Positions 52,068 through 62,621 of a stretch of DNA of 64,000 nt are shown here, piece after piece. The position numbers and the translations under genes were made by a program. The DNA is from Lucifuga dentata. Taxonomy: Eukaryota > Chordata > Actinopteri > Ophidiiformes > Bythitidae. Each line of letters starts with the position of its first letter. The stretch's first letter is position 1. Location of the stretch: NCBI GenBank assembly GCA_014773175.1, contig VXCM01005521.1, positions 34,573 through 98,572 of the forward strand, written 5' to 3'. A model generated the notes under the pieces. That model did no database searches and was not told the origin of the DNA. It saw only the letters and a program-made list of their open reading frames with translations.

Positions 52068-54526
52068 CAGAAACGTGTTTCATCAGCAGCAGTACGCCAT
52101 CATACCTTCGTCAGAATAAGTTCTTTATCTTTCTGCTCAGTGGGATTTTCAGATTGAATTAATTTCTTCGGGGAGTTTACGCTTTGATCCACTCATGTTT
52201 TTCGCTGCATCGCCCAGTGAAACATCCTCCTCACCTCAGCTTTGCTCTCATTGGCTGGGAGTTTATCAGAAGCGCTGGTGAGAGTCTAATTCTGCATAAA
52301 CAGCCTTTAGTGTCGGCAGCCAGACACCAAATGTTGTTTCATCACCTTCAGCCTCACTCCTGGCTGTTTGGATTTCATGCATCCAGAAAGAAAGTGTGGA
52401 CGCCGGATTGTTTGTCTGTACTCTGCACAGCTCGCGGCTCTCATCTTTGTGCCTAAAAAATACTTTTTTTGATCTTCTGGTGTGAAAAGTGGAGCCGCGG
52501 GTGTCAGGAAAGTTTCTGTTGACCAGATTGATCTCAGAGGAAAACAACATGGCGTCGCCTGGATGTGCATCAAAACGAGTCATTTTCAGCAGCTGTTAGT
52601 TTTACTTTAACCCTGCTGAGAAACGCTCTGCACATAATAACCCTGCGCTCATTAATTTTTTGTTGGTTAGTTTATTTTGGTCCAAGAATATAAAATTAAC
52701 AGTAAGGATACATGCATTAACAAGTATTTGTACCAAAAAAAGGTTCTGCTTATTGTTCCTTTACCCTTCTTGCATACACCACAAGATTTGTAACTTATTC
52801 ATTAGGGACGAGCCGAGTCCTCAAAGAAACGAGTATCCGTTACAGATAATGCACTTTTTATGAGTACGAGCATCATCTGAGTAAAACGTGAGTACTCGTG
52901 AAGTACTCGTGAAGGAAAAAAAATCTGATTGGGTAGCTCTTACTAGTGCTGTGTCACATGGTTGCATGATCATCCAGGCAGCCNATCTGATTGGGTAGCT
53001 CTTACTAGTGCTGTGTCACATGGTTGCATGATCATCCAGGCAGCCAATCACAGAGTCCTCTCTACACACGATTCACAGCCACTCTGTCCACATTAGCATA
53101 ATAGCATCTATTAGCTATAGTTGCTATTCTCAGATTCAGCACAACATTATTCTCAGTCCAGCTAAACAAACACACATTCATTTACTGTGGACATTCACAC
53201 GCAACGTACTGATACTAATGCACCTTTCTGCTAGCTTCTAGGCTAACTAGCCAGTTAGCTATCAATTCCAAACTCTCCTGGTTAAGCTACACCCACTTCT
53301 GGGTTAAGCCCCACCCATCCAGATATATATATGGATAATTTAAGTAAGTAAGTAAGTAAAGTTTATTTGTATAGCACCTTTCAAGAGCAAATCTTTCAAA
53401 GTGCTTCACAATAAAAACATTAAAATGGAACTATAATATACAAACAAAAACAGCACTCTACCTAAGAAATATATAAATAAATAAAATAGGCAATTTAGTT
53501 GGTTGAACCAATACAGATATGGATGATAGTGTACTCGCTCATCCAAATTATTCATATCAAGGACATAAAAAAATAAAATAAGATATAAGTAGGAACAAAA
53601 CCAAAACAAGTTGGAATTCAAGCTGTTTTATACTTGATAATTATTATACTATCTTTAAGCATCTAAATATAAAGACAGAAATCTCTGTCTGTCTGTCTGT
53701 GGCCTCAACATCTGTAGAACCCGTCATGTATGAAGCTGATTTTCAGCAGGTTTATTGCTCAGGACCCAAGGACGTGCAGCATCTCATGTGAAGTTGTTTG
53801 GATGAGCGGTTCTAGAATTGAGCTGTGCTGATAAAAAGTAGTCCATGAGGCAGGATACGCTCTGGTCCAGTGGCACGATCTCAACCTGACCCCGTACAGC
53901 AAACACAGCTAGCTCAGAGGACTGTAGAACTAAATTATGGCCGGCTGCGGCATGCACCATAAAGTCCGGCCCGGTCCAAACACGCATGTTTTGAACGGGT
54001 ACTTTACTAATTCTGTAAAAACTACATGTTTTCAATCCATTACCAGATTTATTCCACAGATTTAATCATTTTAACTGAAATACGTCTTGTTTTTAACATG
54101 CATATGACATCCATGTCTCATCTTCAGCAACTTCTGAATACTTCCTGACATTAACTTCATACATAACTTGAGTAATTTTAAAGTTTACCAAGTCTTGAAA
54201 TTTTAAACAATTTATTAGACGCTTCCTGATAGTCTACATTAGTTATTCTTCTAAAGGCTGCTGTGTGTGCAGAACATGCTGAGGATTTATGTGTGGGAAA
54301 AAACTTGCTTCCCTTTGGAAACATACTGATCCAGACTCCTTTTCCTCGTTTGACGTCCTGCCAGGTGTGGATCTGCAGGTTTGCCAAACCAAAGGCCTGA
54401 GCTGCTGTTCCAGGAAGATGGAGGAGCGTTATCAGGTGGCTGCCCGCAACAACATGGAGTCTGGCCTGCAGGTTGTCAGTGCGCAACTCAAACGCCTCAT
54501 CATCCAGAACGCCGCCATCTTCCAGG
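42682..54526 (+). CDS. gpc3: Glypican-3, first two coding exons (gene continues beyond window)
   Basis: GPI-anchored heparan sulfate proteoglycan that modulates Hedgehog, Wnt and BMP signalling at the cell surface. Exon 1 coding 42682-42859 (donor GTAAAC at 42860) and exon 2 54365-54526 (acceptor CAG at 54362-54364, donor GTAAGC at 54527) keep frame through a split codon, TCA G|GT. Residues 1-28 or so ([10 protein letters not shown], then [15 protein letters not shown]) form a signal peptide. The mature N-terminus [12 protein letters not shown], the segment [16 protein letters not shown] and the Cys cluster [14 protein letters not shown] followed by [10 protein letters not shown] are closest to GPC3 among glypicans (human WVPETPVPG and [12 protein letters not shown]). 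The ATG at 42682 is the first in frame; the second at 42697 (MAASS) is possible. The large exon 3 was not found up to 64000. Confidence 0.93.
43038..43107. repeat. (CA)n microsatellite interrupted by an N
   Basis: About 70 bp CA run with N at 43095; true length unknown. gpc3 intron 1. Confidence 0.95.
43549..44129 (-). mobile_element. Young TTAA MITE copy, gpc3 intron 1, left end lost
   Basis: The left 15 bp are missing (starts at TTATGCATGTTTGAGCC); right end GGTATGGTCCTTTAA intact. Shares the variant GACTATGTTAGGCTC and the same downstream flank with the copy at 61752-62336. Confidence 0.9.
44130..44478 (+). repeat. Duplicated intronic segment, copy 1
   Basis: GCTGAATGATTCAGGCTTTG through GCATCCTCTA is repeated at 62337-62618 with very few differences. 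Together with the adjoining MITE the duplicated unit is about 0.86 kb. It contains the assembly duplication around N 44336. Confidence 0.9.
44269..44403. other. Assembly artefact: 67-bp self-duplication around one N
   Basis: 44269-44335 equals 44337-44403. The other copy of the segment (62337-62618) has this stretch only once, which supports an assembly error here. Confidence 0.92.
45326..45852. mobile_element. TGCTGCGTT-ended element, copy 2
   Basis: Starts TGCTGCGTTTGAGTTCCCTC, ends AACTTGAATGCAGCA. The interior matches 23313-23922 (ATGGCTGAACAGCAATAAAT; TTAGCTGATCATTTCCAT). About 527 bp, gpc3 intron 1. The minus-strand open frames over it are not conserved between copies. Confidence 0.7.
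46390..46456 (+). mobile_element. TTAA MITE right terminus only
   Basis: About 65 bp from AACATGTATGAAGATTGAATG to GGTATGGTCCTTTAA; nothing of the rest. Confidence 0.75.
46759..47140. mobile_element. Old TTAA MITE with unrelated interior
   Basis: Ends TTAAAGGGTCATACCAGTGG and AGTTCTTTAA fit the family, but the middle 250 bp does not resemble other copies. Either a divergent member or a replaced interior. Confidence 0.5.
47169..47201. repeat. (TG)n microsatellite
   Basis: Perfect TG run in gpc3 intron 1, preceded by a short TC run. Confidence 0.9.
47775..48540 (+). repeat. Repeat with GTAGAGTAC...AGTAAAAGTA motif
   Basis: Left part CAGAGGTGTGTAGAGTACC and TACTCAAGTATAAGTAAGAG resembles the end of a common fish hAT-type non-autonomous repeat. 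The right part has TTACTCCATTACTTTTTCCAGTAAAAG. It encloses the 80-bp tandem at 48105-48355. Right border uncertain. Confidence 0.4.
48105..48355 (+). repeat. Three tandem ~80-bp units
   Basis: Each unit reads TTC ATGAATTTA then AGAATAGAACAGGAAAACTT, ending in a variable (AGC)n run and CTAGCTAAGTAG. Units differ by a few bases and in AGC number. gpc3 intron 1. Confidence 0.85.
49018..49275 (+). mobile_element. Older TTAA MITE, 3' part missing
   Basis: Left end TTAAAGGACCATACTGGTG and core CTACCTTCCAGACTGTCATTG. It is broken near 49275 at the edge of the next dispersed repeat. Confidence 0.7.
49280..49590 (+). repeat. Dispersed repeat of unknown type, copy 1
   Basis: Inverted relative to 53675-54005: both carry GGACCGGG(T/C)CGGACTTT, CATACATGACGGGTTCTA and CAGACAGAGATTT (or complements). 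About 300 bp with patchy similarity. No coding signal. Confidence 0.6.
49928..50062. other. Assembly artefact: 67-bp self-duplication around one N
   Basis: 49928-49994 equals 49996-50062. Confidence 0.88.
49928..50110 (+). mobile_element. TTAA MITE right part, duplicated by assembly
   Basis: Right-end half beginning GAAAGCTGAAATACAGTTTT and ending GGTATGGTCCTTTAA. The first 67 bases are doubled around N 49995. Confidence 0.8.
51108..51136. repeat. (CA)n microsatellite
   Basis: Perfect CA run in gpc3 intron 1. A TG-rich run (50893-50940) lies about 170 bp upstream and a G-run with N at 51251-51269 downstream. Confidence 0.9.
51351..51935 (-). mobile_element. Young TTAA MITE copy, gpc3 intron 1
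   Basis: 585 bp with both TTAA borders, reverse orientation. Right arm private (GGGAAATACTTCAGTAACG). Confidence 0.9.
52030..52066. repeat. (CAT)n microsatellite
   Basis: Perfect CAT run next to a poly-A tract with N at 52010. Confidence 0.9.
52923..53045. other. Assembly artefact: 61-bp self-duplication around one N
   Basis: 52923-52983 equals 52985-53045 across N 52984. Confidence 0.88.
53338..53412 (-). repeat. Retrotransposon 3' tail with (TTAC)n
   Basis: Complement reads GTGAAGCACTTTGAAAGATT then GGTGCTATACAAATAAACTT and a TTAC tandem, the standard fish L2-type 3' tail shape. Only the tail remains. Confidence 0.6.
53675..54005 (-). repeat. Dispersed repeat of unknown type, copy 2
   Basis: Inverted counterpart of 49280-49590, diverged by small indels including a (TCTG)n expansion. 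Confidence 0.6.
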
Positions 54527-54690
54527 GTAAGCTGTCTGACTGATGAGACGCTTTTTAGTTACGGGAGAGAAAATGGTGTAAAAATCCTACAAATCTCTTT
54601 TAAATCAGGTGTTTCATTTAAAAGGTATTTGGTCCAAGGTGTGCTGTGATTGGTTCTCTGTAAAAATGAGCTGCATCTACATGTACGTTA

Positions 54691-55409
54691 TGCACCTAAG
54701 TAAAATACATACGCTAGATACGTACCTAAGTAAAATATATACGCTAGATACGCACCTCAGTGAAATATATACGCTAGATACGCACCTTAGTAAAATATAT
54801 ACGCTAGATACGCACCTAAGTAAAATATATACGCTAGATACGCACCTAAGTAAAATATATACGCTAGTTACGCACCTTAGTAAAATATATATGCTAGATA
54901 CGCACCTAAGTAAAATATATACATTAGATATGTATATACCTAAGTAAAATATATACGCTAGAGATGCACCTTAGTAAAATATATACGCTGGATACGCACC
55001 TAAGTAAAATATATACACTAGATACACATCTAAGTAAAATATATAGGCTAGATACGCACCTAAGTAAAATATATTGGCTAGATACGCACCTAAGTAAAAT
55101 ATATTGGCTAGATACGCACCTAAGTAAAATATATACATTAGATGTGTATATACCTAAATAAAGTATATACGCTAGAGATGCACCTTAGTAAAATATATAT
55201 GCTGGATATGCACATAAGTAAAATATATACGCTAGATACGCACCTAAGCAAAATATATAGGCTAGATACGCACCTAAGTAAAATATATTGGCTAGATACG
55301 CACCTAAGTAAAATATATTGGCTAGATACGCACCTAAGTAAAATATATAGGCTAGATATGCACCTAAGTAAAATATATAGGCTAGATACGCACCTAAGTA
55401 AAATATATA
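54691..55409 (+). repeat. 30-bp minisatellite, left block
   Basis: About 24 units of a 30-bp repeat, consensus CACCTAAGTAAAATATATAC plus GCTAGATACG. Variants (GAGATGCACCTTAG, GGATACGC, TATATTGG) recur in the same order, giving a higher-order period near 213 bp (TGTATATACC at 54931 and 55145). Because 30 is divisible by three, several frames stay open, but the peptides are only repeat translations. gpc3 intron 2. Confidence 0.95.
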
Positions 55410-57018
55410 CAAGTGCCGTGAAAAAGTATTGGCACCCTCAGGTCCAGGCATTATTTATTTAATTTTTATTCAAGTTGCAAACAGTAGGGTTGTCATAACT
55501 GAAACAAACATTCAAATGTTCAAAACAAACATATGTACAAGTGCAAATTGCTATACCTTAACAAGAAAAGTGCACAAAACTACTTTAGTTCAAAAAGCCA
55601 TGTGAAAACGTATTGGCACCCTATAGGAGATAGTCCCCAAAAATGGAGCATGTCTTAACAATAAAATGGCAAGAAGTGTTCTTTAACAAAAAAGCTTCAC
55701 TGAATGAACATGCAACATGTCCCTTTGCAATAGGCAAATCTTATGATGCTGGAAAACAGCTCAATTTGAATCTTAGTTCCATGTGCAAAAGCAGAGCCAA
55801 TGGCGAAACAAAAAGAACTGTCTATTTATTCTCATCAATCTGGAAATGGGTACAAAGCAATTTCAAAGATGCTGGATATACCTGTATCCACTGTCAGAGC
55901 AATTATTAAAAAGTATGAACAGCATGGTACAACTGCATCACTCCCTCGATCTGGTCGCCCAAAGAAAAGTTCAAGCAGAGCAGAGAGAAATAGGCTCAAG
56001 AACATTGCCACTAACCCTAGACTAACCTCTAAAGACATCCAGAAGTCTCTTGCAGCTGCTGATGTTCATGTTCATGACAGTACAGTGAGGAAACTACTCA
56101 GCAAAAATGGGATTCATGGATGTGTTGCCAGGAAGAAGCCACTCCTTTCAAAAAAGAATATTGCTGCTTGACTACAATTTGTGAAAGAGTACAATGGAAA
56201 ACATGAAGCATTCTGGAGGTCAATTTTGTGGTCAGACGAATCAAAAATTGAACTTTTTGGCAGAAATGAAAATCACTGTCTGGAGGAAAGCCAACACTGC
56301 ATTTCTGAAAAAGAACCTGGTTCTGACTGTAAAACATGGTGGTGGGAGTATTCTTGTTTGGGCCTGTTTTGCTGCAGGAGGGCCTGGAAACCTTACAGTA
56401 ATTGACAGCTTGATGAATTCATCTGTCTATCAAAGCATATTAGATGAACATGTCAAGGTCTCTGCCAGAAAGCTTTACCTGGGTACCAAGTGGATACTAC
56501 AACAAGATAATGATCCGAAGCATTCCAGCAAGTCGACAGTGGAATGGCTGCAGAAGAACAGAATAAAAGTTCTCTCATGGCCCAGTCAGAGCCCAGACTT
56601 GAACCCAATCGAGATGCTGTGGCGAGATCTCAAGGCAGCTGTTCACCAAAGGAAGCCATCCAACCTAACTCAGCTGAAGCAGTACTGCATGGAAGAATGG
56701 GCAAAAATTTCTCCATCTCGATGTGAAAAACTAATCAGTGGTTACAAGAAACGGCTTGAAGAGGTTATTCTAGCATAAGGAGGTGCAACAAGTTACTAAT
56801 ACTAACTGGGTGCCAATACTTTTTCACACGGCTTTTTGAACTAAAGTTGTTTTGTGCACTTTTCTTGTTAAGGTATAGCAATTTGCACTTGTACATATGT
56901 TTGTTCTGAACATTTGACTGTTTGTTTAAATTATGACAACCCTATTGTTTGCAACTTGAATAAAAATTAAATAAATAATGCCTGGACCTGAGGGTGCCAA
57001 TACTTTTTCACAGCACTG
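55410..57018 (+). mobile_element. Tc1-like transposon with IR/DR ends
   Basis: 1609 bp flanked by TA (55408-55409 and 57019-57020), the Tc1/mariner target duplication. Inverted terminal repeats are about 210 bp (55410-55627 and 56808-57018). Each holds two copies of a GTGAAAAAGTATTGGCACCC-type direct repeat, one outer and one inner, as in the IR/DR group of fish Tc1 elements. It lies in the gene's sense orientation in gpc3 intron 2 and splits the minisatellite in two. Confidence 0.95.
55800..56778 (+). pseudogene. Tc1-like DD34E transposase, inactivated
   Basis: Starts MAKQKELSIYSHQSGNGYKA, with an N-terminal paired-like helix-turn-helix (STVRAIIKKYEQHG) and a GRPKK AT-hook-like linker. The catalytic domain shows ILWSDESKIELFG (first Asp), VKHGGGSILVW, WILQQDNDPKH (second Asp) and SQSPDLNPIEMLW (Glu, 34 residues later). 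Two defects are visible: an in-frame TGA at 56169-56171, where an Arg codon CGA is likely ancestral, and a frameshift near 56280 between FGRNE and VWRKANTAF. The C-terminus RLEEVILA is intact. The copy should not make a working enzyme. Confidence 0.93.
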
Positions 57019-57680
57019 TAGGCTAGATACGCACCTAAGTAAAATATATACACTATAAAATATATACGCTAGATACGCACCTAAGTAAAATATGTACATT
57101 AGATATGCACCTAAGTAAAATATATACGCTAGAGATGCACCTTAGTAAAATATATACGCTGGATACGCACCTAAGTAAAATATATATGCTAGATACGCAC
57201 CTAAGTAAAATATATACGCTAGATACACATCAAAGCAAAATATATACGCTAGATACACACCTAAATAAAATATATACGCTAGAGATGCACCTTAGTAAAA
57301 TATATACACTGGATACGCACCTAAGTAAAATATATACGCTAGATATGCACCTAAGTAAAAAATATACGCTAGATAGACACCTAAGTAAACTATATACGCT
57401 AGATACGCACCTAAGTAAAATATATACGCTAGAGATGCACCTTAGTAAAATATATACACTGGATACACACCTAAGTAAAATATATATACACTAGATACGC
57501 ACCTAAGTAAACTATATACGTTAGATACGCACCTAAGTAAAATATATACGCTAGATACACACCTAAGTAAAAAATATATGCTAGATACGCACCTAAGTAA
57601 ACTATATACACTAGATACGCACCTAAGTAAAATATATATGCTAGATACACACCTAAGTAAAATACAGTATATAGGCTATA
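57019..57680 (+). repeat. 30-bp minisatellite, right block
   Basis: About 22 units continuous in type with 54691-55409; the two blocks are one array split by the Tc1 insertion. Confidence 0.95.
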
Positions 57681-59009
57681 TACGAGTTCAGAAATTCAGC
57701 TTCTGTTCAGTTAAATGTTGAAACAGGAAACGTGTGTTCTGCCTGACTCTACATGTGTGATTTGTCAGACGTGTGCTAGACTCCTGGGATTTTCACACAT
57801 CGCTATTGTGCCCCAAAAAAAAACCAAAATAACCTCCAGTCAGCATCAACTCTAACTGGCAGAGGTCGGAAGAGACGTGGGTGTATTCTAAGCTAACAGA
57901 CGAGCTACGAGTTGAGACGCGTAAACGCCGTCTCTGTTCTCCTGTCAGCTCAGGAGGAGGAAATGAATCCACAGCAGGAGGAGACGCCTGAAAGTAAAAC
58001 GACTGAACGCTGAGGAGAAATGTCACCGGGTCTAATGATGGTGGAATCAGATGTTTTGCAGCATGAATGTGACACCGAAAAGTCAGCAGGAAGTGTGTTA
58101 CGCTATCAAATCAGCATTTTTCTTTGCTTTAAAGAACTGAGGCTGTTTCTGGAGGCAAAATAAAATCCCAAATGGTTCTATTAGGCATACATAACAAAGC
58201 ATCCTGAGTGGAATTCTTCTTGTCTCTCAGAAAGTTTGGTTACTACTAATAAAGCAAACTTTATAAAAACGAATGCCTTTATGTATTAATGCCTTATGGA
58301 TCAGTAATAAGAGAAGCTGTCAGGTTTCCAGTCTGTGGAAAATCCCACTTTATTCCTGCATTTCATGAACTCTGATTGATCAGGAAAAACCTCCAGTAGA
58401 GCAGTTTGAAGTCTTACTTTCTGGAAAAGGCCTGAAGAGCATCTGAACCAAAATCCATTAATAATATTTACCAGAAGCAGCTAGACTTCCTGTTTGGTTT
58501 CAGATGTTTTACTGATCATCCATCAGCTTCTTAAATTCACGCAGACTGAACTCCATTTTTTGTCTGTACTGTGACTCCTTATGCACTTATACTTGGTGAA
58601 TAAGAGAATTCTGATCTGATTCTGGCATAGACGGAATCAATGGATTCCATCATTCATAGAATATAAGTTACTCGTTGTTCAGTCATCTTTCGTAAACGAG
58701 GAAACGCAGCAGAGATTTGTTATTACGACACAACAGATTTACACTCTCAAATAAATTCATTTGCAGTCACATAATTTAGGTGTGTTATATGGATTTATCT
58801 GAAATTTCACCTGAGCAGAAAGCAGAGACACCTGCTGCAGGTAGAGAACCACGTCCTGCTTCTACCTGCTGCACAAAGCACAGGAAGTCCTCACTTCCTG
58901 TTTTATTCTACCTGCTGCACAAACAGCTCATCCTCACTTCCTGTTTCTAAACATCAGGAAACAACCGTGAGGACATTAAAGACAGACTGTGAGTCTCACA
59001 CACTTCATA

Positions 59010-59016
<7 letters not shown>

Positions 59017-59048
<32 letters not shown>
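59017..59048. repeat. (GT)n microsatellite
   Basis: Perfect GT run. Confidence 0.9.
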
Positions 59049-59050
<2 letters not shown>

Positions 59051-59104
59051 CCTGGCTAACAAAAGTAGCTCTCAATGAGCTCTCATTTGGGCTCACTTTC
59101 ACTT

Positions 59105-59239
59105 AGCCCAACGCCATGTCAACCCATCGTTGTCATGGAGATGATGGACGCTGAATGTGATTGGACCAAAGNAGCCCAACGCCATGTCAACCCATCGTTG
59201 TCATGGAGATGATGGACGCTGAATGTGATTGGACCAAAG
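59105..59239. other. Assembly artefact: 67-bp self-duplication around one N
   Basis: 59105-59171 equals 59173-59239 across N 59172. Confidence 0.88.
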
Positions 59240-59417
59240 CAGAGTTCTCACAGACATGCAGCAGTCAGACATTCGGCTCGCTGCTTGCTGCAGAGAAAAC
59301 ACAGATAATACAAATAAAACATGTGAAAAGTATAATTTGCTCAGAGTCTGGAGACAGATGTAGTTTGGTCTGGATTTGGACCGGAGTCCAGACCTTGAGG
59401 ATGACTGGTTTACTGGT

Positions 59418-59568
59418 TTCGTAAAAACCGATGGCAGTCTGGAAGGTAGGAAAATCAAATTTAAAATGTGCCGCTCCGGTTTTGGAAGATGGCTGTCAGT
59501 AACATAATGTGTGTACGGGTTGTGTATATTTGACTCAAACATGCATAACCACCGGTATGTTCCTTTAA
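59418..59568 (-). mobile_element. Older TTAA MITE, right part only
   Basis: About 150 bp from CCGATGGCAGTCTGGAAGGT to CACCGGTATGTTCCTTTAA. Confidence 0.7.
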
Positions 59569-59780
59569 TAATTGTGTTAGCACAGAGAATTTCAACTGTT
59601 TACAACCGTAAAAACGTTATTTTTAACAAGCCAATGAAAACAACTTTCCCAGCGGTAAAAGTTGTTCTGAGAAACTTTTCCTTGTAAAGTGGAGTTTTTC
59701 TGTTTTGTTGAATCTGCTGAAGCAAATCTGTTTCTGTGTGTGGCTTTTTGTCTTGAAGTGGGATGTGATGGACTCACTGG

Positions 59781-59805
59781 ACACACACACACACACACAC
59801 ACACA
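59781..59805. repeat. (CA)n microsatellite
   Basis: Perfect CA run. Confidence 0.9.
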
Positions 59806-60233
59806 GCTCCATCCTGACACGCCAATTAAAACTTGCGGTTTAACGGGGATCGGGGGTTTCTTGCCTGGGTTGTTACGGTAACGACGTTAGCACCGGCCGC
59901 TGCGGTTTGGCTGCTTTTTCCTAGAAGGGGTTCAATGCTAATTGCTTTAACGCAGGGCTGCAGAGAACTCCCCAAACAGAAATCCTTTTAACATCCCAGT
60001 CTTATCTTTCTCCCTCTACTTCATTTTTATCCTCCGTCTCTCAGTTTTCTTGACTCTCCCTCCTCCTTTCTTTCTCCGTCTGTCTCTCCTTCCACTGTGG
60101 GAATTGAGAACTCGCCTTGTTTGCAGTCTTCTTCTTTGCTGCACTCCGTCTCTTTATTCTTCCTCTCACTGCTCCCAGAGATCAAAGGGCTCCACTCCTC
60201 CGTCTAGTGCTCCTTCTATCCCTGCATCCCCTT

Positions 60234-60234
<1 letters not shown>

Positions 60235-60275
<41 letters not shown>
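60235..60275. repeat. (CT)n microsatellite
   Basis: Perfect CT run at the end of a 280-bp pyrimidine-rich stretch (from about 60000). Confidence 0.9.
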
Positions 60276-60279
<4 letters not shown>

Positions 60280-60642
60280 CTAAGCCTCAGACTCCACCAG
60301 AGGTTTCCACCCCTTTTGAAGTCAACTTTTCCAAACAGCAGGAAAAAAAAGTAATGTCTATGTCTTTTGTTTTTAAAGCTGTGAGATGACGGGCTGCTTT
60401 AACTTCAGGCCTTTGTTCACGATCAATACCAGGAAATAGGTAAAGCATTAGGCATTCCTAACGATGCGCGGCCCTTTCAGAATGTTTCATTTGCCATTGG
60501 CAAAGTAATGAGCCTTAGCCGAGCCCTTTAATGTTTACTGTGGAAAAAACACCAGAGAAATGTGGAAGGGATGAACTGCAGCATCCAGTTTGATTTGTGA
60601 CGGCATTAGATTTCATTTTGAGTCACATTACGGAGATCATAA

Positions 60643-60646
<4 letters not shown>

Positions 60647-60697
<51 letters not shown>
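60647..60697. repeat. (CA)n microsatellite
   Basis: Perfect CA run, about 51 bp. Confidence 0.95.
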
Positions 60698-60700
<3 letters not shown>

Positions 60701-61038
60701 TTTTCTACGATTGCCTGACGCTGAATGGCCCGATGTTGTCGATTTAGCTGAAAATGAGAATCTCCAAACCTGTGCGGGACGCTCGTCTTTAAATCTAATC
60801 GTTTAAAATGAGAATCTGATCTTGTGCATGCTGAGAATTTAATTTGGTAAATGATGGAGGCTGATGTTTTGATGGGTGTATTAGTATGGGAGGCTGCACG
60901 CCGCCAAGCAGCCGGCGGAGGCGATGCGCTGTTTGTGAATAAATGCGGCGGTTAAAGCAGCGACACGAGAAAAAGAACAGAAACACAATTTCTACTCCGT
61001 CTCTGCTATACTTTAATATTTGGAAGGATGCTAAAAGT

Positions 61039-61041
<3 letters not shown>

Positions 61042-61081
<40 letters not shown>
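61042..61081. repeat. (GT)n microsatellite
   Basis: Perfect GT run, complementary to the CA run 350 bp upstream. Confidence 0.95.
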
Positions 61082-61085
<4 letters not shown>

Positions 61086-61751
61086 ATAATTAAATGATGG
61101 ATTTACGCTGTGGCTCAGCTTAATAAAGCTCAGAATTCTGCTTGTAATGTGATAAGATGCGTCTCCCTCACCGATCTTCCTGTCAGTCTCTCTGTAAACC
61201 TTCCTAATAAAGCGCAGAGCTTCCAGAATCATCTTTTGGCATTTTGGGTGATTGGCAGCTCTAATTGATGTTCTTTTTCCGGCGATGAGTCCTTCAGAGC
61301 CGTGCTGCTGTTGTGATGAGGAGCTGCTGGGATACTCCGTTTTACCCTCTTTTTTTTTTATTTGTTCAGATTTTACTTGGTTCACTGCAAAAAATAGGAA
61401 CAGGGAAAAAAGTTATGTTGCAGTCTTATTTTTCCTGTTATTATTAAGCAGAGCTATGCTAGCTTATTAGATCTTTTTCAAGATAATTGGTCTCATTGGG
61501 AGGATTTCATAAAAAATAATTTAAAAAAAATCACAGTAGCTACACGGCGTGATGCTAAATGAGCGCCGTGATGATCAAAGCTAATTCGCAGAGCTTCTCT
61601 TACGTTAATCAGCACATCGTTGCGCCGTTACGACACATTGTCACAGGTGGGGGAGGGGGGGGTTGATGCTCGAAAAAGAGGCTCAGCAGCACTAAATCAG
61701 ATCAAACCTCATTGTTTAAAAAAAATAAACTGACTGATCAACTGAATGACT

Positions 61752-62336
61752 TTAGAGGACCATACCTTCTATTTTGCATGTTAGAGCCTAATATATTCAG
61801 TTTTCATACATGTTACGTTACTGACAATCATTTCCCAAAGCATAAAACCGTATTTCAGCTTTCCTGATATTTTGCTAAATCTCTTAATCTTTCTAAATCA
61901 AATATTCAAGTGATACACCCACCTTAAAAATCCATGTTTCTCCTGCTAATAGTTACACAGCCTTATGAAGTCACGGTCCTTTAAATTTTTCCATAAACGC
62001 AGGTCTTCTTTTGGGACTATATTCCCCGGTGGAGGCATACATTCACTCCACGCTTTTTATTGAGCTTAAACACTAAAATTACATAACTTCTAAAAAAACC
62101 TGAATACACGTCTTGTTGGTGATGATGGATTACCTATCCCAAGAACGTTTCAAGTATCAACAAGTTGATTTTAAAAGAGAATGAACTGAAACCAATGGAG
62201 GTCTGGAAGGTAGGAAAAACATTTTTAATTCATCGTTCCAGTAGTATGCTTTGGAAATGATTGTCAGTAACGTTACATGTATGAAAACTGACTATGTTAG
62301 GCTCAAACATGCAAAATGGATGGTATGGTCCTTTAA
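61752..62336 (-). mobile_element. Young TTAA MITE copy, gpc3 intron 2
   Basis: 585 bp; left end mutated to TTAGAGGACCATACC, right end intact. Partner of 43549-44129 in a larger duplication. Confidence 0.9.
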
Positions 62337-62618
62337 TGCTGAATGATTCAGGCTTTGTGCTGCGCTGCGTTGGGATTGAGCGTAAAACGGTCTGATGGCG
62401 TCTGGTGAATCACGGCTGAAAATGTTAATTGGTGTTTTATGTCATGTCAGACACAGAAGTGCTTCAGGTTAACGGCTTTCTCTCACATCTCACTCCCACC
62501 CCATTCAAAGCAAACTGGGATCATGTAAAGGAGCTAAAATTTAAAAAAAAAATCAAGGTATCCTTCAAACCAAGCAGCAGGAACACGCTTTGAAGAATAT
62601 TTTGTTATGCATCCTCTA
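62337..62618 (+). repeat. Duplicated intronic segment, copy 2
   Basis: Matches 44130-44478 without that copy's N-flanked duplication. Similarity stops after GCATCCTCTA, where this copy enters the 62622-62790 repeat. Confidence 0.9.
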
Positions 62619-62621
62619 ACT

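Larger units (their letters stand above)
42860..54364 (+). other. gpc3: gpc3 intron 1
   Basis: 11.5-kb intron. Apart from the listed MITEs, duplications, tandem repeats and microsatellites, no further exon, RNA gene or conserved block could be recognised. Stretches 44480-45320, 50110-51100 and 52070-52920 look like ordinary intronic DNA. Confidence 0.75.

Noticed and set aside
54609..57494. Open frames translating to repeated HLSKIYTLDT units
   Set aside because: They are the 30-bp minisatellite read through; a 30-base unit keeps any stop-free frame open. They occur on both strands, lie in an intron and have no start or splice context.
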